A stretch of DNA of 64,000 nucleotides from Goodfellowiella coeruleoviolacea (GCF_024171785.1 NZ_JAMTCK010000007.1:248001-312000); one strand, 5' to 3'; shown: positions 8,346-17,461, counted from the first letter of the stretch. Notes: generated by a model from the sequence alone, not told the origin. Numbers and translations are program-made.

Positions 8346-8591
8346 ATGGGTGTTCTTGGCAGGATCGCGACGACCGCGGCGGCGACCGGGCTGGCGGTCA
8401 CCACCGGTGCCGGCGCCGCCGTCGCCGAGTCCGATGCGGACGGTGCCGCGTGCGGGTGCGCCACCGCGCCCCGGTACAGCCTGATCTACATCGACAACAC
8501 CGAGCGGGACAGCATCCTGGAGATCGACCGGACGCTGAACTGGAACACGGGCGCGGGCAGCGCCGGCAGTGACAACGAGGGCGGCGACTGA
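8346..8591 (+). CDS. Small secreted peptide with Cys-Gly-Cys
   Basis: An 81-residue preprotein that I do not recognise. ATG 8346 (GTG directly before) follows GAGGGG. A clear signal peptide (RIATTAAATGLAVTTGAGA) ends near Ala27. The mature part of about 54 residues has one Cys36-Gly-Cys38 pair, a hydrophobic core (YSLIYID) and an acidic Gly/Ser tail ending NEGGD. It is monocistronic and followed by degenerate 14-15-bp repeats. Confidence 0.6.
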   Translation: MGVLGRIATTAAATGLAVTTGAGAAVAESDADGAACGCATAPRYSLIYIDNTERDSILEIDRTLNWNTGAGSAGSDNEGGD

Positions 8592-8712
8592 ACCGACCCG
8601 ACTGGGCCGACCCGACTGAGCCGACCCGACTCGGCCGGACCGTCCCAGCCGGACTGACCGAGCCGGACTAAGCGAGCCGGACTGACCGGATTGACCGAGC
8701 CGGCTGACCGGG
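8590..8712. repeat. Degenerate 14-15-bp tandem repeat tract
   Basis: Repeated units of the form GCCGACCCGACTG (8591-8633) pass into related GCCGGACTGACCGA units up to 8712. The tract fills the space between the small secreted peptide and the HxlR gene. No gene is seen in it. Confidence 0.65.
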
Positions 8713-8776
8713 CCCGGGCGGACCGGGACCCGGGCCCGGCGCGCTGGTCCGCGGTCCGCGGTCCGCGCGGGGGCGG

Positions 8777-9127
8777 CTAGGACGCGGCCCGGGGATACGC
8801 CCTGCCGAGGACGTGCTGCCGTCCCCAGGCGCCCAGTGGCGCGAGGGCGTCGTTGAGTGAGACACCGAGCGCGGTCAGTGAGTACTCCACGCGCGGCGGC
8901 ACCTCGTCGTAGGCCTCGCGGTGCACGATGCCGTCGTCCTCCAGCTCCCGCAGGTGGGAGGCGAGCACCTTCTCGGTCACCCCGGGCAGCTCCCGGCGCA
9001 GTTCGCCGAAGCGGCACGGCCGCTCGTTGAGCGCCCAGAGGATCAGCACCTTCCACTTGCCGCCGATCACGTCCATCGCCGCGTCGATCCCGCAGACGTA
9101 CGACCCCGCCCTGGGCACGCTCGCCAT
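8777..9127 (-). CDS. HxlR-family transcriptional regulator
   Basis: A winged-helix regulator of 116 residues, the normal family length. The family cysteine is present at Cys12 (YVCGID), followed by the recognition region IGGKWKVLILWAL and RFGELRRELPGVTEKVL. Many family members sense electrophiles or oxidants through this cysteine. It is divergent from the imine-reductase-like gene across 96 bp containing two perfect palindromes, so it most likely controls that gene and itself. ATG 9127 has GGAGGGATG upstream. Confidence 0.9.
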   Translation of the reverse strand: MASVPRAGSYVCGIDAAMDVIGGKWKVLILWALNERPCRFGELRRELPGVTEKVLASHLRELEDDGIVHREAYDEVPPRVEYSLTALGVSLNDALAPLGAWGRQHVLGRAYPRAAS

Positions 9128-9150
9128 GGCTCATCCCTCCTGCCTGCTCG

Positions 9151-9193
9151 CTTACCCGGGGGTAAGCACCCACTTCGAAGTGCGTACTTGATC
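9151..9193. promoter_or_regulatory. Two adjacent palindromes, HxlR operator candidate
   Basis: CTTACCCGGGGGTAAG (9151-9166) and CACTTCGAAGTG (9171-9182) are perfect inverted repeats in the divergent intergenic region. The second overlaps AAGTGCGTACTT, a further AAGT/ACTT dyad. Pairs of dyads are common at HxlR-family promoters. Binding is inferred. Confidence 0.6.
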
Positions 9194-9223
9194 ACTTCCG
9201 GGCTCGGCACAAGCCTAGTTGGC

Positions 9224-10108
9224 ATGGCAGTCAACTCCGCTGAACCACGTTCGCTCGCCCTGCTCGGGCTCGGTGCCATGGGCACCGCGCTGGCCCACGC
9301 CTGGCTCGCCGCCGGCTACCAGCTCACCGTGTGGAACCGCACCGCCGCCAGGGCCGAACCGCTCGCCGCCGAGGGCGCGCGGGTGGCGGCCACCGCCGCC
9401 GAGGCCGTGGCCTCGGCCGACCTGGTGGTGCTGTGCCTGCTCGACGACGCCTCGGTCGGGGACACCCTGGCCGACGCCGACCTGTCCGGAAAGGACCTGG
9501 TCAACCTCACCACCGGCACACCGGACGAGGGCCGGGCCCGCGCCGAGTGGGCGCGGGCGCGCGGCGCCCGGTTCCTGGACGCCGGCATCATGGCGGTGCC
9601 GCCGATGATCGGCGTGCCCGGCTCCGGCGGTTACGTGTTCTACAGCGGCTCCCGCGAGGTGTTCGAGGCGCACCGGGACACCCTGGCGGTGCCGGCCGGC
9701 ACCACCTACGTGGGCGAGGACCCCGGCTACGCCGCCCTGCACGACGTGGCGCTGCTGAGCGGCATGTACGGGATGTTCGCCGGCATCACGCACGCGTTCG
9801 CGTTGATCCGCAAGGAGAAGGACATCGACCCCAGGGACTTCGCCCCGCTGCTGGCCAACTGGCTGGTCGCGATGACCATCGGCGTGCACGGCACGGCCGA
9901 ACAGCTGCACAGCGGCGACTACACCCAGGGCGTGGTGTCCAACCTCGCCATGCAGGTCGCGGGCACGTCAACGCTGCTGGCCACGGCGGAGCAGCAGGGG
10001 GTCAGCCCTGAGCTGCTGACCCCCTTCATGGACCTGATGCGCCGCCGGCTCGACCAGGGGCACGGTGACGAGGGCACCACGGGCGTGGTCGACCTGCTGC
10101 TGCGCTGA
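9224..10108 (+). CDS. NAD(P)-dependent oxidoreductase, imine reductase-like
   Basis: A 294-residue member of the 6-phosphogluconate/3-hydroxyisobutyrate dehydrogenase superfamily. The Rossmann motif GLGAMG is at residues 15-20, followed by NRT for NADP(H). The all-helical C-terminal half (DVALLSGMYGMFAGITHAFA and similar) resembles actinobacterial imine reductases, which reduce cyclic imines. The physiological substrate is unknown. ATG 9224 is preferred because the protein then begins just before the cofactor motif. Likely controlled by the divergent HxlR regulator. Confidence 0.8.
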   Translation: MAVNSAEPRSLALLGLGAMGTALAHAWLAAGYQLTVWNRTAARAEPLAAEGARVAATAAEAVASADLVVLCLLDDASVGDTLADADLSGKDLVNLTTGTPDEGRARAEWARARGARFLDAGIMAVPPMIGVPGSGGYVFYSGSREVFEAHRDTLAVPAGTTYVGEDPGYAALHDVALLSGMYGMFAGITHAFALIRKEKDIDPRDFAPLLANWLVAMTIGVHGTAEQLHSGDYTQGVVSNLAMQVAGTSTLLATAEQQGVSPELLTPFMDLMRRRLDQGHGDEGTTGVVDLLLR

Positions 10109-10120
10109 CCGGCTGACCGG

Positions 10121-11128
10121 TCAGTGGTGCAGTTCCGGCTGGCGCTCCGGCGCCGCGGTCGCCGCGTAGCGGCGGGCCAGCCAGGCGCACACCATCAGCT
10201 GCATCTGGTGGAACAGCATCAACGGCAGCACGATGAGGCCGACGCTCTGCCCGGCGAACAGCACCGTGGCCATGGGCAGCCCGCTGGCCAGGCTCTTCTT
10301 CGAGCCGCAGAACACGATGGCGATCCGGTCCTCCCGGGAGAAGCCCAGCCAGCGGCCGCCCAGCCCGGTGGCGGCCATCACCGCGGCCAGCAGCACGGCG
10401 TTGACCAACAGCAGCAACAGCAGGCGGCCGACGGACAGCTGGTGCCAGATGCCGGCCACCATGCCCTCGCTGAACGCGGCGTAGACGGTGAGCACGATGA
10501 CGCCCCGGTCCAGCAGGCCGAGGACCTTCTTGTGCCGCTGCACCCAGTCGATGATCCACCGGCGGACCAGCTGGCCGAGCAGGAACGGGACCAGCAACTG
10601 CACCAGGATGTCCACAACGGACCCGAGGGAGAAGCCGCCCCCGCTGGTCGACAGCAGCAGCGCGACCAGCAACGGGGTGAGCAGCACCCCGACGAGGTTG
10701 GAGAACGAGGCGGCGCAGATGGCCGCCGCCACGTTTCCCTTGGCCAGTGAGGTGAACGCGATCGAGGACTGCACCGTGGACGGCAGCGCGCACAGGAACA
10801 CCAGGCCCACGTAGAGCGGTTCGGTCAGCACACCGGCCGGGACCAGCACCCCGCTGGCCAGGCCGAGCAGTGGGAACAGCACGAACGTGGCGACCAGGAT
10901 CACCAGGTGCAGCCGCCAGTGCCGCAGCCCCTCCAGGGCGGCCTGCGGGGACAGCCGCGCGCCGTAGAGGAAGAACAGCAGGCCGATGGCGACCTTGGTG
11001 ACGTAGCCGAGCCCGACCGCGGCGCCGCCGCTGGCGGGCAGCAGCGTGGCCACGCCGATGGCGGCGAACAGCACGAGGATGTAGGGATCAACGCGGAAGC
11101 GGGCCAGCGTCGCCGAGATGGAAGGCAT
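10121..11128 (-). CDS. Bile acid:sodium symporter (BASS) family transporter
   Basis: A 335-residue integral membrane protein with about nine to ten hydrophobic segments, of the SBF-like branch (YfeH type). Family motifs include LPSTVQSSIAFTSLAKGNVA and FCGSKKSLASGLPMA, which form the crossover helices. The substrate cannot be read from sequence; related proteins carry organic anions. The gene is convergent with the imine-reductase-like gene, the stops being 12 bp apart. Confidence 0.88.
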   Translation of the reverse strand: MPSISATLARFRVDPYILVLFAAIGVATLLPASGGAAVGLGYVTKVAIGLLFFLYGARLSPQAALEGLRHWRLHLVILVATFVLFPLLGLASGVLVPAGVLTEPLYVGLVFLCALPSTVQSSIAFTSLAKGNVAAAICAASFSNLVGVLLTPLLVALLLSTSGGGFSLGSVVDILVQLLVPFLLGQLVRRWIIDWVQRHKKVLGLLDRGVIVLTVYAAFSEGMVAGIWHQLSVGRLLLLLLVNAVLLAAVMAATGLGGRWLGFSREDRIAIVFCGSKKSLASGLPMATVLFAGQSVGLIVLPLMLFHQMQLMVCAWLARRYAATAAPERQPELHH

Positions 11129-11362
11129 CCAGCACCTTTCTCACGAGCGTGACAATCGGTTCGCGGTCGGATGCGTCCCGCTGTCGGGGCCGGCCGACCA
11201 ACGCCCTCCGGCCGGTCCCACCCGGGTGAGTTCGGTCATCGGCGCTGGTCAACCCGGCCGAGCGTACCCCAGGTGGTCGGTCTGGTCCGTCGTGTGTGGA
11301 CGAGACGATGACCACCTGGGACACTCGCCGACCCGACAGTCCGGGCCCGTGCGGGGGTGTGC

Positions 11363-12223
11363 TCAGACCCGCACCGGCTGCCGCCGCGGGTGGTGCCGGC
11401 TGATGTTCTTCTCCAGCAGGGCCAGCGACTCGGCCACGCCCACGGCGCCGGGCGTCACCTCGGGCAGCCGCCCGTTGTTCAGCTTGAGCGACATCAGTGC
11501 CGAGTCGATCGCGCTCTGCGCGGCGAACAGGCACGGGGTGCTGTAGATGGCCACGTTCACGCCCAGTTCCTCAAGCTCCGGAAGGGACAGTCGGGGCGAC
11601 TTCCCGCCGGCGATCTGGTTGAACAGCAGCGGTTTGTCGCCGATCACCCGGCGGACCTTGTGGATCCAGTCCACGCTGCGCACCCCGTCGACCAGCACCA
11701 CGTCGGCGTCGGTGCTGGCCAGTGCCTCGGCCCGGCGCAGGATCTCGCTCTCCTCGGTGGCGTCGGTGCGGGCCACCACGACCAGGTCGCGGCGGGTCTG
11801 CAACACCAGGTCGAGTTTTTCCAGGTACTCGGGCAGCGGCAGGATCTGCTTGCCGTCGACGTGGCCGCACCGCCTCGGCCGCTTCTGGTCCTCCAGGATC
11901 ACGCCGGACGCGCCGATCTGCTCCAGGTGCTCGACCACGTGGCAGGCGACCTCGGGGTCCACGTAGCCGTCGTCGATGTCGACCAGGAGGTGGTGCTCGG
12001 GAAAGGCCAGCCGCAGGCGCTGGACGAAGTTCACCATGTCCGGCCAGGCGATGAAGCCGATGTCGGGCAGGCCGTAGTACGAGGCGGCGAAGCCGAAGCC
12101 CGACACGAACATCCCGTTGTAGTGCTTGGCCGCGAGCGACGCGGAGAACATGTCGAAGACCCCGATCAGCGGGGTGATCTCCGCGGCGAGGACGTCCTCC
12201 CGCAGCGCGTTGCCATAGCTCAC
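11363..12223 (-). CDS. Isocitrate lyase/PEP mutase family enzyme
   Basis: A 286-residue TIM-barrel enzyme of the ICL/PEP mutase superfamily. GTG 12223 is the only start well placed behind AAGGAGAG, and no in-frame ATG lies nearby. The metal-binding segment reads DIDDG (82-86). The active-site loop reads EDQKRPRRCGH with Cys119, as in the lyase branch (methylisocitrate lyase type), rather than the EDK...S motif of phosphonate-forming PEP mutases. C-C bond cleavage of a 2-hydroxy acid is therefore more likely than phosphonate synthesis. The gene is monocistronic. Confidence 0.82.
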   Translation of the reverse strand: MSYGNALREDVLAAEITPLIGVFDMFSASLAAKHYNGMFVSGFGFAASYYGLPDIGFIAWPDMVNFVQRLRLAFPEHHLLVDIDDGYVDPEVACHVVEHLEQIGASGVILEDQKRPRRCGHVDGKQILPLPEYLEKLDLVLQTRRDLVVVARTDATEESEILRRAEALASTDADVVLVDGVRSVDWIHKVRRVIGDKPLLFNQIAGGKSPRLSLPELEELGVNVAIYSTPCLFAAQSAIDSALMSLKLNNGRLPEVTPGAVGVAESLALLEKNISRHHPRRQPVRV

Positions 12224-12610
12224 AGTTCTCTCCTTGAACCTTGAGTGGTGTCTCGTATGTCTGCCTGCGAGGGGTGTGCCGGCACGCGGGCACCGCCGGG
12301 ACAGGACGGGGAGTTGGCGCGATACCACGCTGTACCGCCGACACGAACAAAACAGACATAACGCGCTAACGGGATAAAACGTATACGCGTCAACGGATCG
12401 TGCCAAGTACCGAATAGGGTGCTCGACGCGGTGATCTCGACTACTGTGCGTGATACTCGGTCGAGATGGCGGTGTTGATCAGGCTACCCCGGAAGTGGCA
12501 AATGTTATTGCTGCGTAAAGGATTGTGCTGGTTCCTCGGGAGTGGCGCGGCAGGTCCTGAGTGGACGGCGCAATCTTACCCACCGTAGCTGGATCGATGG
12601 GGCCAAACCG
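12224..12610. other. 387-bp promoter region, no gene
   Basis: An AT-richer stretch (especially 12330-12420 and 12490-12530) between the lyase start and the glycosylase stop. It contains the small palindrome CGTATACG and should hold the lyase promoter. No coding frame with a ribosome-binding site is seen. Confidence 0.5.
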
Positions 12611-13393
12611 CTACTCCGGTTGACACACCGGGCACCACACCGTGGTGCGACCGGCGAGCCGGGTGCGCGCCAGCGGCCCACCACAGCGCGGGCACGCGCC
12701 GGTGGGATCGTCGCGGCGGCCGGTCAGCCAGCCCGGCCGGTCCGGCACCCGCCCGGCCGGCACCGCCCTGGCCAGCACCGCGCGCATCTCCCGGTGCAGC
12801 CGCCCGAGCCGGGCCCGGTCCAGCGCACCCGTGCCGGTGGCCGGGTGCACCCCGGCGCGCCACAGGATCTCGTCGGCGAGCAGGTTGCCCAGCCCGGCGA
12901 CCACCGCCTGGTCGGTGAGCACCGCCTTGACCGCGGCGCGCCGCCGGGCCGCCAGCCGGTCGACGAACTCGTCGACGTCCACCGCCGCCGCGTCCGGACC
13001 CAGCTCGGCGAGCACCCGGTCCACCTCGTCGTCGGTGTGCGCCAGCCGCAGCCCCTGCAGCTTGCGCATGTCCCGGTAGCGCAGCTCACCGCCGTCGGTG
13101 CGCACCAGCACCCGGTCGTGGCGGTGCACCGGCTGGTCCTCCTCGGCCCAGTGCAGGCTGCCGGTCATGCCGAAGTGCAGCAGCAGGGTCGGCCCGTCGG
13201 TGTGCGCCAGCAGCCACTTGCCGTGCCGGGCCGGCTCGGTGAACCGGCGGTCGCGCAGCGCCCGGTCCAGGCCGGCCGGGCTCACCCCGTGCAGCACCCC
13301 GCTGTCGGTCACCCGGACCTGCCGCACCCGCCGGCCCACCGCGTGCTCGGCCAGCACCCGGCGGTAGCCCTCGACATCCGGCAGTTCCGGCAC
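12611..13393 (-). CDS. Fpg/Nei-family DNA glycosylase/AP lyase
   Basis: Base-excision repair glycosylase, 260 residues. The catalytic N-terminus PELPDVEG requires Pro at position 2 (Schiff-base nucleophile) and Glu3, so GTG 13393 is the start rather than the ATG four codons upstream. Lys59 (RHGKWLL) fits the conserved beta-hairpin lysine. The LRYRDMRKLQGL block, the helix-two-turn-helix (AVVAGLGNLLADEILWRAGVHP) and a C-terminal zinc finger (Cys234, Cys237, Cys254, Cys257) complete the family. It may be a Nei-like paralogue rather than the main MutM. It lies just downstream of and parallel to a helicase gene. Confidence 0.9.
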   Translation of the reverse strand: MPELPDVEGYRRVLAEHAVGRRVRQVRVTDSGVLHGVSPAGLDRALRDRRFTEPARHGKWLLAHTDGPTLLLHFGMTGSLHWAEEDQPVHRHDRVLVRTDGGELRYRDMRKLQGLRLAHTDDEVDRVLAELGPDAAAVDVDEFVDRLAARRRAAVKAVLTDQAVVAGLGNLLADEILWRAGVHPATGTGALDRARLGRLHREMRAVLARAVPAGRVPDRPGWLTGRRDDPTGACPRCGGPLARTRLAGRTTVWCPVCQPE

Positions 13394-13450
13394 AGCCCGT
13401 CCCATCGACCCCGTGCGTGTCGTCCACAGTGGTCCCCGGGTACCCCCGCG

Positions 13451-13475
13451 GGGCCCGGCCAACCCGGCCGGGCCC
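13451..13475 (-). terminator. GC-rich hairpin after helicase gene
   Basis: GGGCCCGGCC and GGCCGGGCCC form a perfect 10-bp stem directly past the helicase stop codon. There is no U tract, so it may attenuate or protect the 3' end rather than terminate, and the glycosylase could still be co-transcribed. Confidence 0.4.
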
Positions 13476-13477
13476 GG

Positions 13478-15979
13478 TCAGAGCTGGTTGACGTCGGTGA
13501 TCCGGATGACCGCGGTGCCCGCCTCGTCCGAGGCGGGCAGGTCGACCTCGGCGCTGATGCCCCAGTCGTGGTCACCGGCCGGGTCGTCGAAGATCTGCCG
13601 CACGGTCCACCGCTCCGGCTGTGGGTCGATGATGAGCAGGCCGGGGCCGCGTGCGTCCGGGCCGGTGCCGATCTCGTCGTGGACGTCGAAATAGGACTCC
13701 AGCGCCTGCTCCCACTGCTCGGCGTCCCACCCGGACTCGGCGTCCAGCTCGCCCAGCTCGTCGTAGCGGCGCTGGGCGGCCAGCTTCACCCGGTGGAACA
13801 GGGCGTTGCGGACCAGCACCCGGAACGCCCGGATGTTGCTGGTGACCGCGGGCGGGCGCTCGTCGATCGGGGCGGCGGCCGTCTCCTCGCCCGGGTTGCG
13901 CAGCCGCTCCCACTCGTCGAGCAGGCTGGAGTCGACCTGGCGGACCAGCTCGCCCAGCCACTCGATCACATCGTTGAGTTCCTCGGTCTTGGCGTCCTCG
14001 GGCACGGTCTGCCGCAGCGCCTTGTACGCGTCGGCCAGGTACCGCAGCACCAGCCCCTCGGACCGGGCCAGCCCGTAGAAGCCCACGTACTCCACGAACG
14101 TCATGGCCCGCTCGTACATGTCGCGGACCACCGACTTGGGCGCCAGCTGGTAGTCGGCCACCCAGGGGTGGCCGCGCCGGTAGGTGGTGTACGCGGCCTC
14201 CAGCAGCTCGGCCAGCGGCTTGGGGTGGGTGACCGACTCCAGCAGGTCCATCCGCTGGTCGTACTCGATGCCCTCGGCCTTCATCGCGGCCACGGCCTCG
14301 CCGCGCGCCTTGAACTGCTGGGCGGACAGCACCTGCTTGGGGTCGTCCAGCGTGGCCTCGATCACCGAGAGCACGTCCAGCGCGTAACTGGGCGACTCCT
14401 TGTCCAGCAGCTCGATCGCGGCCAGCGCGAACGGGGACAGCGGCTGGTTGAGCGCGAAGTCGAACTGGAGGTCGACGGTGATGCGCACCCGCCGGCCCTC
14501 CTCGTCGGGCTCGTCCAGCCGCTCGACCACCCCGGCGGCCAGCAGCGCCCGGTAGATGGCGATGGCCCGGCGGATCAGCCTGAGCTGGGACTTGCGGTCC
14601 TCGTGGTTGTCGGTGAGCAGGTGGCGCATGCCCTCGAACGCGTCGCCCGGCCGGTTGATCACGTTCAGCAGCATCGAGTGGCTGACCTGGAAACTGGAGG
14701 TCAACGGCTCGGGCTCGGCCGCGATCAGCCGCTCGTAGGTGGGCTCGCCCCAGGACACGAACCCCTCGGGCGGCTTCTTGCGCACCACCTTGCGCCGCTT
14801 CTTGGGGTCGTCACCGGCCTTGGCCAGCGCCCGCTCGTTCTCGACCACGTGCTCGGGCGCCTGCACCACCACGTTGCCCACGGTGTCGTAGCCGGCCCGC
14901 CCGGCCCGCCCGGCGATCTGGTGGAACTCCCGGGCCTTGAGGTGCCGGGTGCGCACACCGTCGTACTTGCTCAGCGCGGTGAACACCACCGTGCGGATCG
15001 GCACGTTGATGCCAACGCCCAGGGTGTCGGTACCGCAGATGACCTTGAGCAGCCCGGCCTGCGCGAGCAGTTCGACCAGCCGCCGGTACTTGGGCAGCAT
15101 GCCGGCGTGGTGCACGCCGATGCCGTGCCGGACCAGCCGGGACAGGGTCTTGCCGAACCCGGCGGTGAACCGGAAGTTGCCGATCAGCTCGGCGATGGCG
15201 TCCTTCTCGGCCCGGGTGCACACGTTGATGCTCATCAGCGCCTGGGCCCGCTCCAGGGCCGCGGCCTGGGTGAAGTGCACCGCGTAGATCGGGGCCCCGT
15301 GCGTGGACAGCAGTTCCTCGATGGTCTCGTGCAGCGGCGTGGTCACGTACCGGAACATCAGCGGCACCGGCCGGTCGGCCGACTTCACCACCGCGGTCGA
15401 CCGCCCGGTGCGCCGGGTCAGGTCCTTCTCGAAGAAGCTGACATCGCCCAGGGTCGCCGACATCAGCACGAACTGGGTTCTCGGCAGCTCCAGCAGCGGC
15501 ACCTGCCACGCCCAGCCCCGGTCCGGGTCGGCGTAGAAGTGGAACTCGTCCATGATCACCTGGCCGACGTCGGCGTCGGCGCCGTCGCGCAGCGCGATGT
15601 TGGCCAGGATCTCGGCGGTGCAGCAGATGATCGGGGCCGACTCGTTGACGCTGGCGTCACCGGTCATCATGCCCACGTTCTCGGCACCGAAGATCGCGCA
15701 CAGCGCGAAGAACTTCTCCGACACCAGCGCCTTGATCGGCGCGGTGTAGAAGCTGCGCTGGCCCAGGGCCAGCGCGGTGAAGTGGGCGCCGGTGGCGACC
15801 AGGCTCTTGCCCGAGCCGGTGGGTGTGTTGAGGATGACATTCGAGCCGGAGACGATCTCGATCAGCGCCTCCTGCTGGGCAGGGTAGAGCGTCAGGCCCT
15901 GGTCGGCGGCCCAGGCGGTGAAGGCGTCGAAGAGACCGTCCGGGTCAGGACTGGTCGGCACGTGGTCGGTGAGCGTCAT
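13478..15979 (-). CDS. Ski2-like DEAD/DEAH-box helicase (DUF3516 type)
   Basis: An 833-residue superfamily-2 ATP-dependent helicase. Motif I is TPTGSGKS, motif II DEFH (VIMDEFHFY), motif III SAT and motif VI QIAGRAGRAG. The C-terminal half carries the actinobacterial DUF3516-type extension. Such proteins resemble the Ski2/Mtr4 RNA helicases; whether the substrate is RNA or DNA is not known here. ATG 15979 gives MTLTDHVP, a normal N-terminus. It lies upstream of and parallel to the glycosylase gene, with no other partner visible. Confidence 0.92.
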   Translation of the reverse strand: MTLTDHVPTSPDPDGLFDAFTAWAADQGLTLYPAQQEALIEIVSGSNVILNTPTGSGKSLVATGAHFTALALGQRSFYTAPIKALVSEKFFALCAIFGAENVGMMTGDASVNESAPIICCTAEILANIALRDGADADVGQVIMDEFHFYADPDRGWAWQVPLLELPRTQFVLMSATLGDVSFFEKDLTRRTGRSTAVVKSADRPVPLMFRYVTTPLHETIEELLSTHGAPIYAVHFTQAAALERAQALMSINVCTRAEKDAIAELIGNFRFTAGFGKTLSRLVRHGIGVHHAGMLPKYRRLVELLAQAGLLKVICGTDTLGVGINVPIRTVVFTALSKYDGVRTRHLKAREFHQIAGRAGRAGYDTVGNVVVQAPEHVVENERALAKAGDDPKKRRKVVRKKPPEGFVSWGEPTYERLIAAEPEPLTSSFQVSHSMLLNVINRPGDAFEGMRHLLTDNHEDRKSQLRLIRRAIAIYRALLAAGVVERLDEPDEEGRRVRITVDLQFDFALNQPLSPFALAAIELLDKESPSYALDVLSVIEATLDDPKQVLSAQQFKARGEAVAAMKAEGIEYDQRMDLLESVTHPKPLAELLEAAYTTYRRGHPWVADYQLAPKSVVRDMYERAMTFVEYVGFYGLARSEGLVLRYLADAYKALRQTVPEDAKTEELNDVIEWLGELVRQVDSSLLDEWERLRNPGEETAAAPIDERPPAVTSNIRAFRVLVRNALFHRVKLAAQRRYDELGELDAESGWDAEQWEQALESYFDVHDEIGTGPDARGPGLLIIDPQPERWTVRQIFDDPAGDHDWGISAEVDLPASDEAGTAVIRITDVNQL

Positions 15980-16067
15980 GGCACCCTGATCGTGCCTGCT
16001 CGATGGGTGTTTAGTCCACCCGGACGACTGACCGGGCCCGGCCGGCCGGCGCGGCCGCCCGACCGGC

Positions 16068-17099
16068 TCAGGCCGACTCGCGGATGATCAGCTCGGTGGG
16101 CAGCACCGTCCGCACCGTCCGGGTGCTCTCGGACCGGCCGGTGGCGATCTGTTCGAGCAGGGCCCGCACCAGCTCCCGGCCCATCAGGCTGACCGGCTGG
16201 TGCACCGAGGTCAGCGGCGGCTCGGTGTGCGCGGCGGCCTCGGAGTTGTCAAAGCCGATCACGGCCACGTCGTCGGGCACCCGCCGGCCCGCGGCCCGCA
16301 GCGCGCGCAGCGCCCCGATGGCCATCGGGTCACTGGCCGCGAACACCGCGTCCAGGTGGGGGTCGCGCTCCAACAGGGTGGCCATCGCGTGCTCACCGCT
16401 GGCCAGGCTGAAGTCGCCGGCGGCGACCAGGTCGCGGGGCACCGAGCGCCGGTTGCGCAGTGCCGCGCGGTAACCGGTGAGCCGGTCCACACTGGCCGCC
16501 AGGTCGGGCGGACCGCAGATCGCCGCGATCCGGCGCCGCCCCTGCGCGTAGAGGTGGTTGGTGGCGGCCTGGGCACCACCCACGTTGTCGCAGTCGACAA
16601 AGGAGATCGGCGAGTCGGCGGACAGCGGGCGCCCGGCCATCATCACCGGCGCGCCGAACTCGACCAGGCGGCGCGGCAGCGGGTCGTCCCCGTGCACCGA
16701 CACCAGCAGCACGCCGTCCACGTGACCATTTCGGACGTACTGCTCGATCTGGTCGTGCTCCTTGGTGGTCCAGGCCATCACCAGCACCAGCTGCAGGCCC
16801 GATCCGGCCAGTTCCTGGCTGACCCCGCGCAGCAGACCGGCGAAGAACGGCTCGGAGAACACCCGCGACTCGGGTTCGGACACCACCAGCGCGATCGAGT
16901 CGGCGCGACGGGTGACCAGGCTGCGGGCGGCCAGGTTGGGCACGTAGCCCAGCCGCGCGATGGCGTCCAGCACCGCGGTCTTGGCGCTCTGGCTGACATG
17001 CTCCGAGCCGTTGACCACCCGTGAGGCGGTGCCCCGGGACACCCCGGCGGCAGCGGCTACCTCTTCCAGTGTTGGCCGAGGGCGGCCGGCGTCCGACAC
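16068..17099 (-). CDS. LacI-family transcriptional regulator
   Basis: A 343-residue sugar-responsive repressor. The N-terminal LacI helix-turn-helix reads PTLEEVAAAAGVSRGTASRV, followed by the hinge and a periplasmic-binding-protein-like sensor domain (AVFAASDPMAIGALRALRA, VAVIGFDNSEAA). GTG 17099 gives a family-like N-terminus; a GTG at 17141 would add 14 residues. Neither has a strong ribosome-binding site. No sugar operon adjoins it. The palindromes before the GH3 gene (281-298) and the lectin gene (18388-18403) have the form bound by this family, so it may act at a distance. Confidence 0.9.
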   Translation of the reverse strand: MSDAGRPRPTLEEVAAAAGVSRGTASRVVNGSEHVSQSAKTAVLDAIARLGYVPNLAARSLVTRRADSIALVVSEPESRVFSEPFFAGLLRGVSQELAGSGLQLVLVMAWTTKEHDQIEQYVRNGHVDGVLLVSVHGDDPLPRRLVEFGAPVMMAGRPLSADSPISFVDCDNVGGAQAATNHLYAQGRRRIAAICGPPDLAASVDRLTGYRAALRNRRSVPRDLVAAGDFSLASGEHAMATLLERDPHLDAVFAASDPMAIGALRALRAAGRRVPDDVAVIGFDNSEAAAHTEPPLTSVHQPVSLMGRELVRALLEQIATGRSESTRTVRTVLPTELIIRESA

Positions 17100-17233
17100 G
17101 AATCGATCATACGGCGAGGACGGGGCCGGGTTGTCGAACACCGCACGTTTTGGTGAACCCCGAGTTCACCGGTCCGGGTTTCATCCACCGCGCAGTGGGC
17201 AGCCCTGAGTGGCGAGAGAGAAGGGAGAGTTTC

Positions 17234-17461
17234 GTGGCGCAGCCGGAGAGCCCCGTCAAGGACAAGAACTACGATCTGGTCAACGTGGTGTCGGACTCCC
17301 TCAAGTACGCCTGGCAGATGGAGACCTACATCAAGGACGCCGAGCGGCAGGGCGACGAGGAACTCGTCACCTGGTTCCGCAAGATCCAGGAGAACAACAA
17401 GAAAGCGGGCGAGCAGGGCAAGCGCCTGCTGTTGCAGCGGCTGAAGTCCGAGGAGGGCTGA
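17234..17461 (+). CDS. Small conserved helical protein, function unknown
   Basis: A 75-residue, highly charged, all-helical protein. GTG 17234 follows GAAGGGAGAG. It has no cysteines, signal peptide or membrane segment. The sequence VNVVSDSLKYAWQMETYIKD, then EELVTWFRKIQENNKKAGEQ, suggests two amphipathic helices. I recall similar short actinobacterial proteins of unknown function. It is monocistronic, with a repeat tract and a hairpin downstream. Confidence 0.75.
   Translation: MAQPESPVKDKNYDLVNVVSDSLKYAWQMETYIKDAERQGDEELVTWFRKIQENNKKAGEQGKRLLLQRLKSEEG

Noticed and set aside
11363-12223. Phosphonate biosynthesis via PEP mutase
   Set aside because: The active-site loop has CGH (lyase type) rather than the EDK...S signature of PEP mutase, and no phosphonopyruvate decarboxylase or aminotransferase adjoins it.
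12542-16087. 1181-codon open frame on the plus strand
   Set aside because: Antisense shadow of the Fpg/Nei glycosylase and helicase genes, whose motifs are clear on the minus strand.
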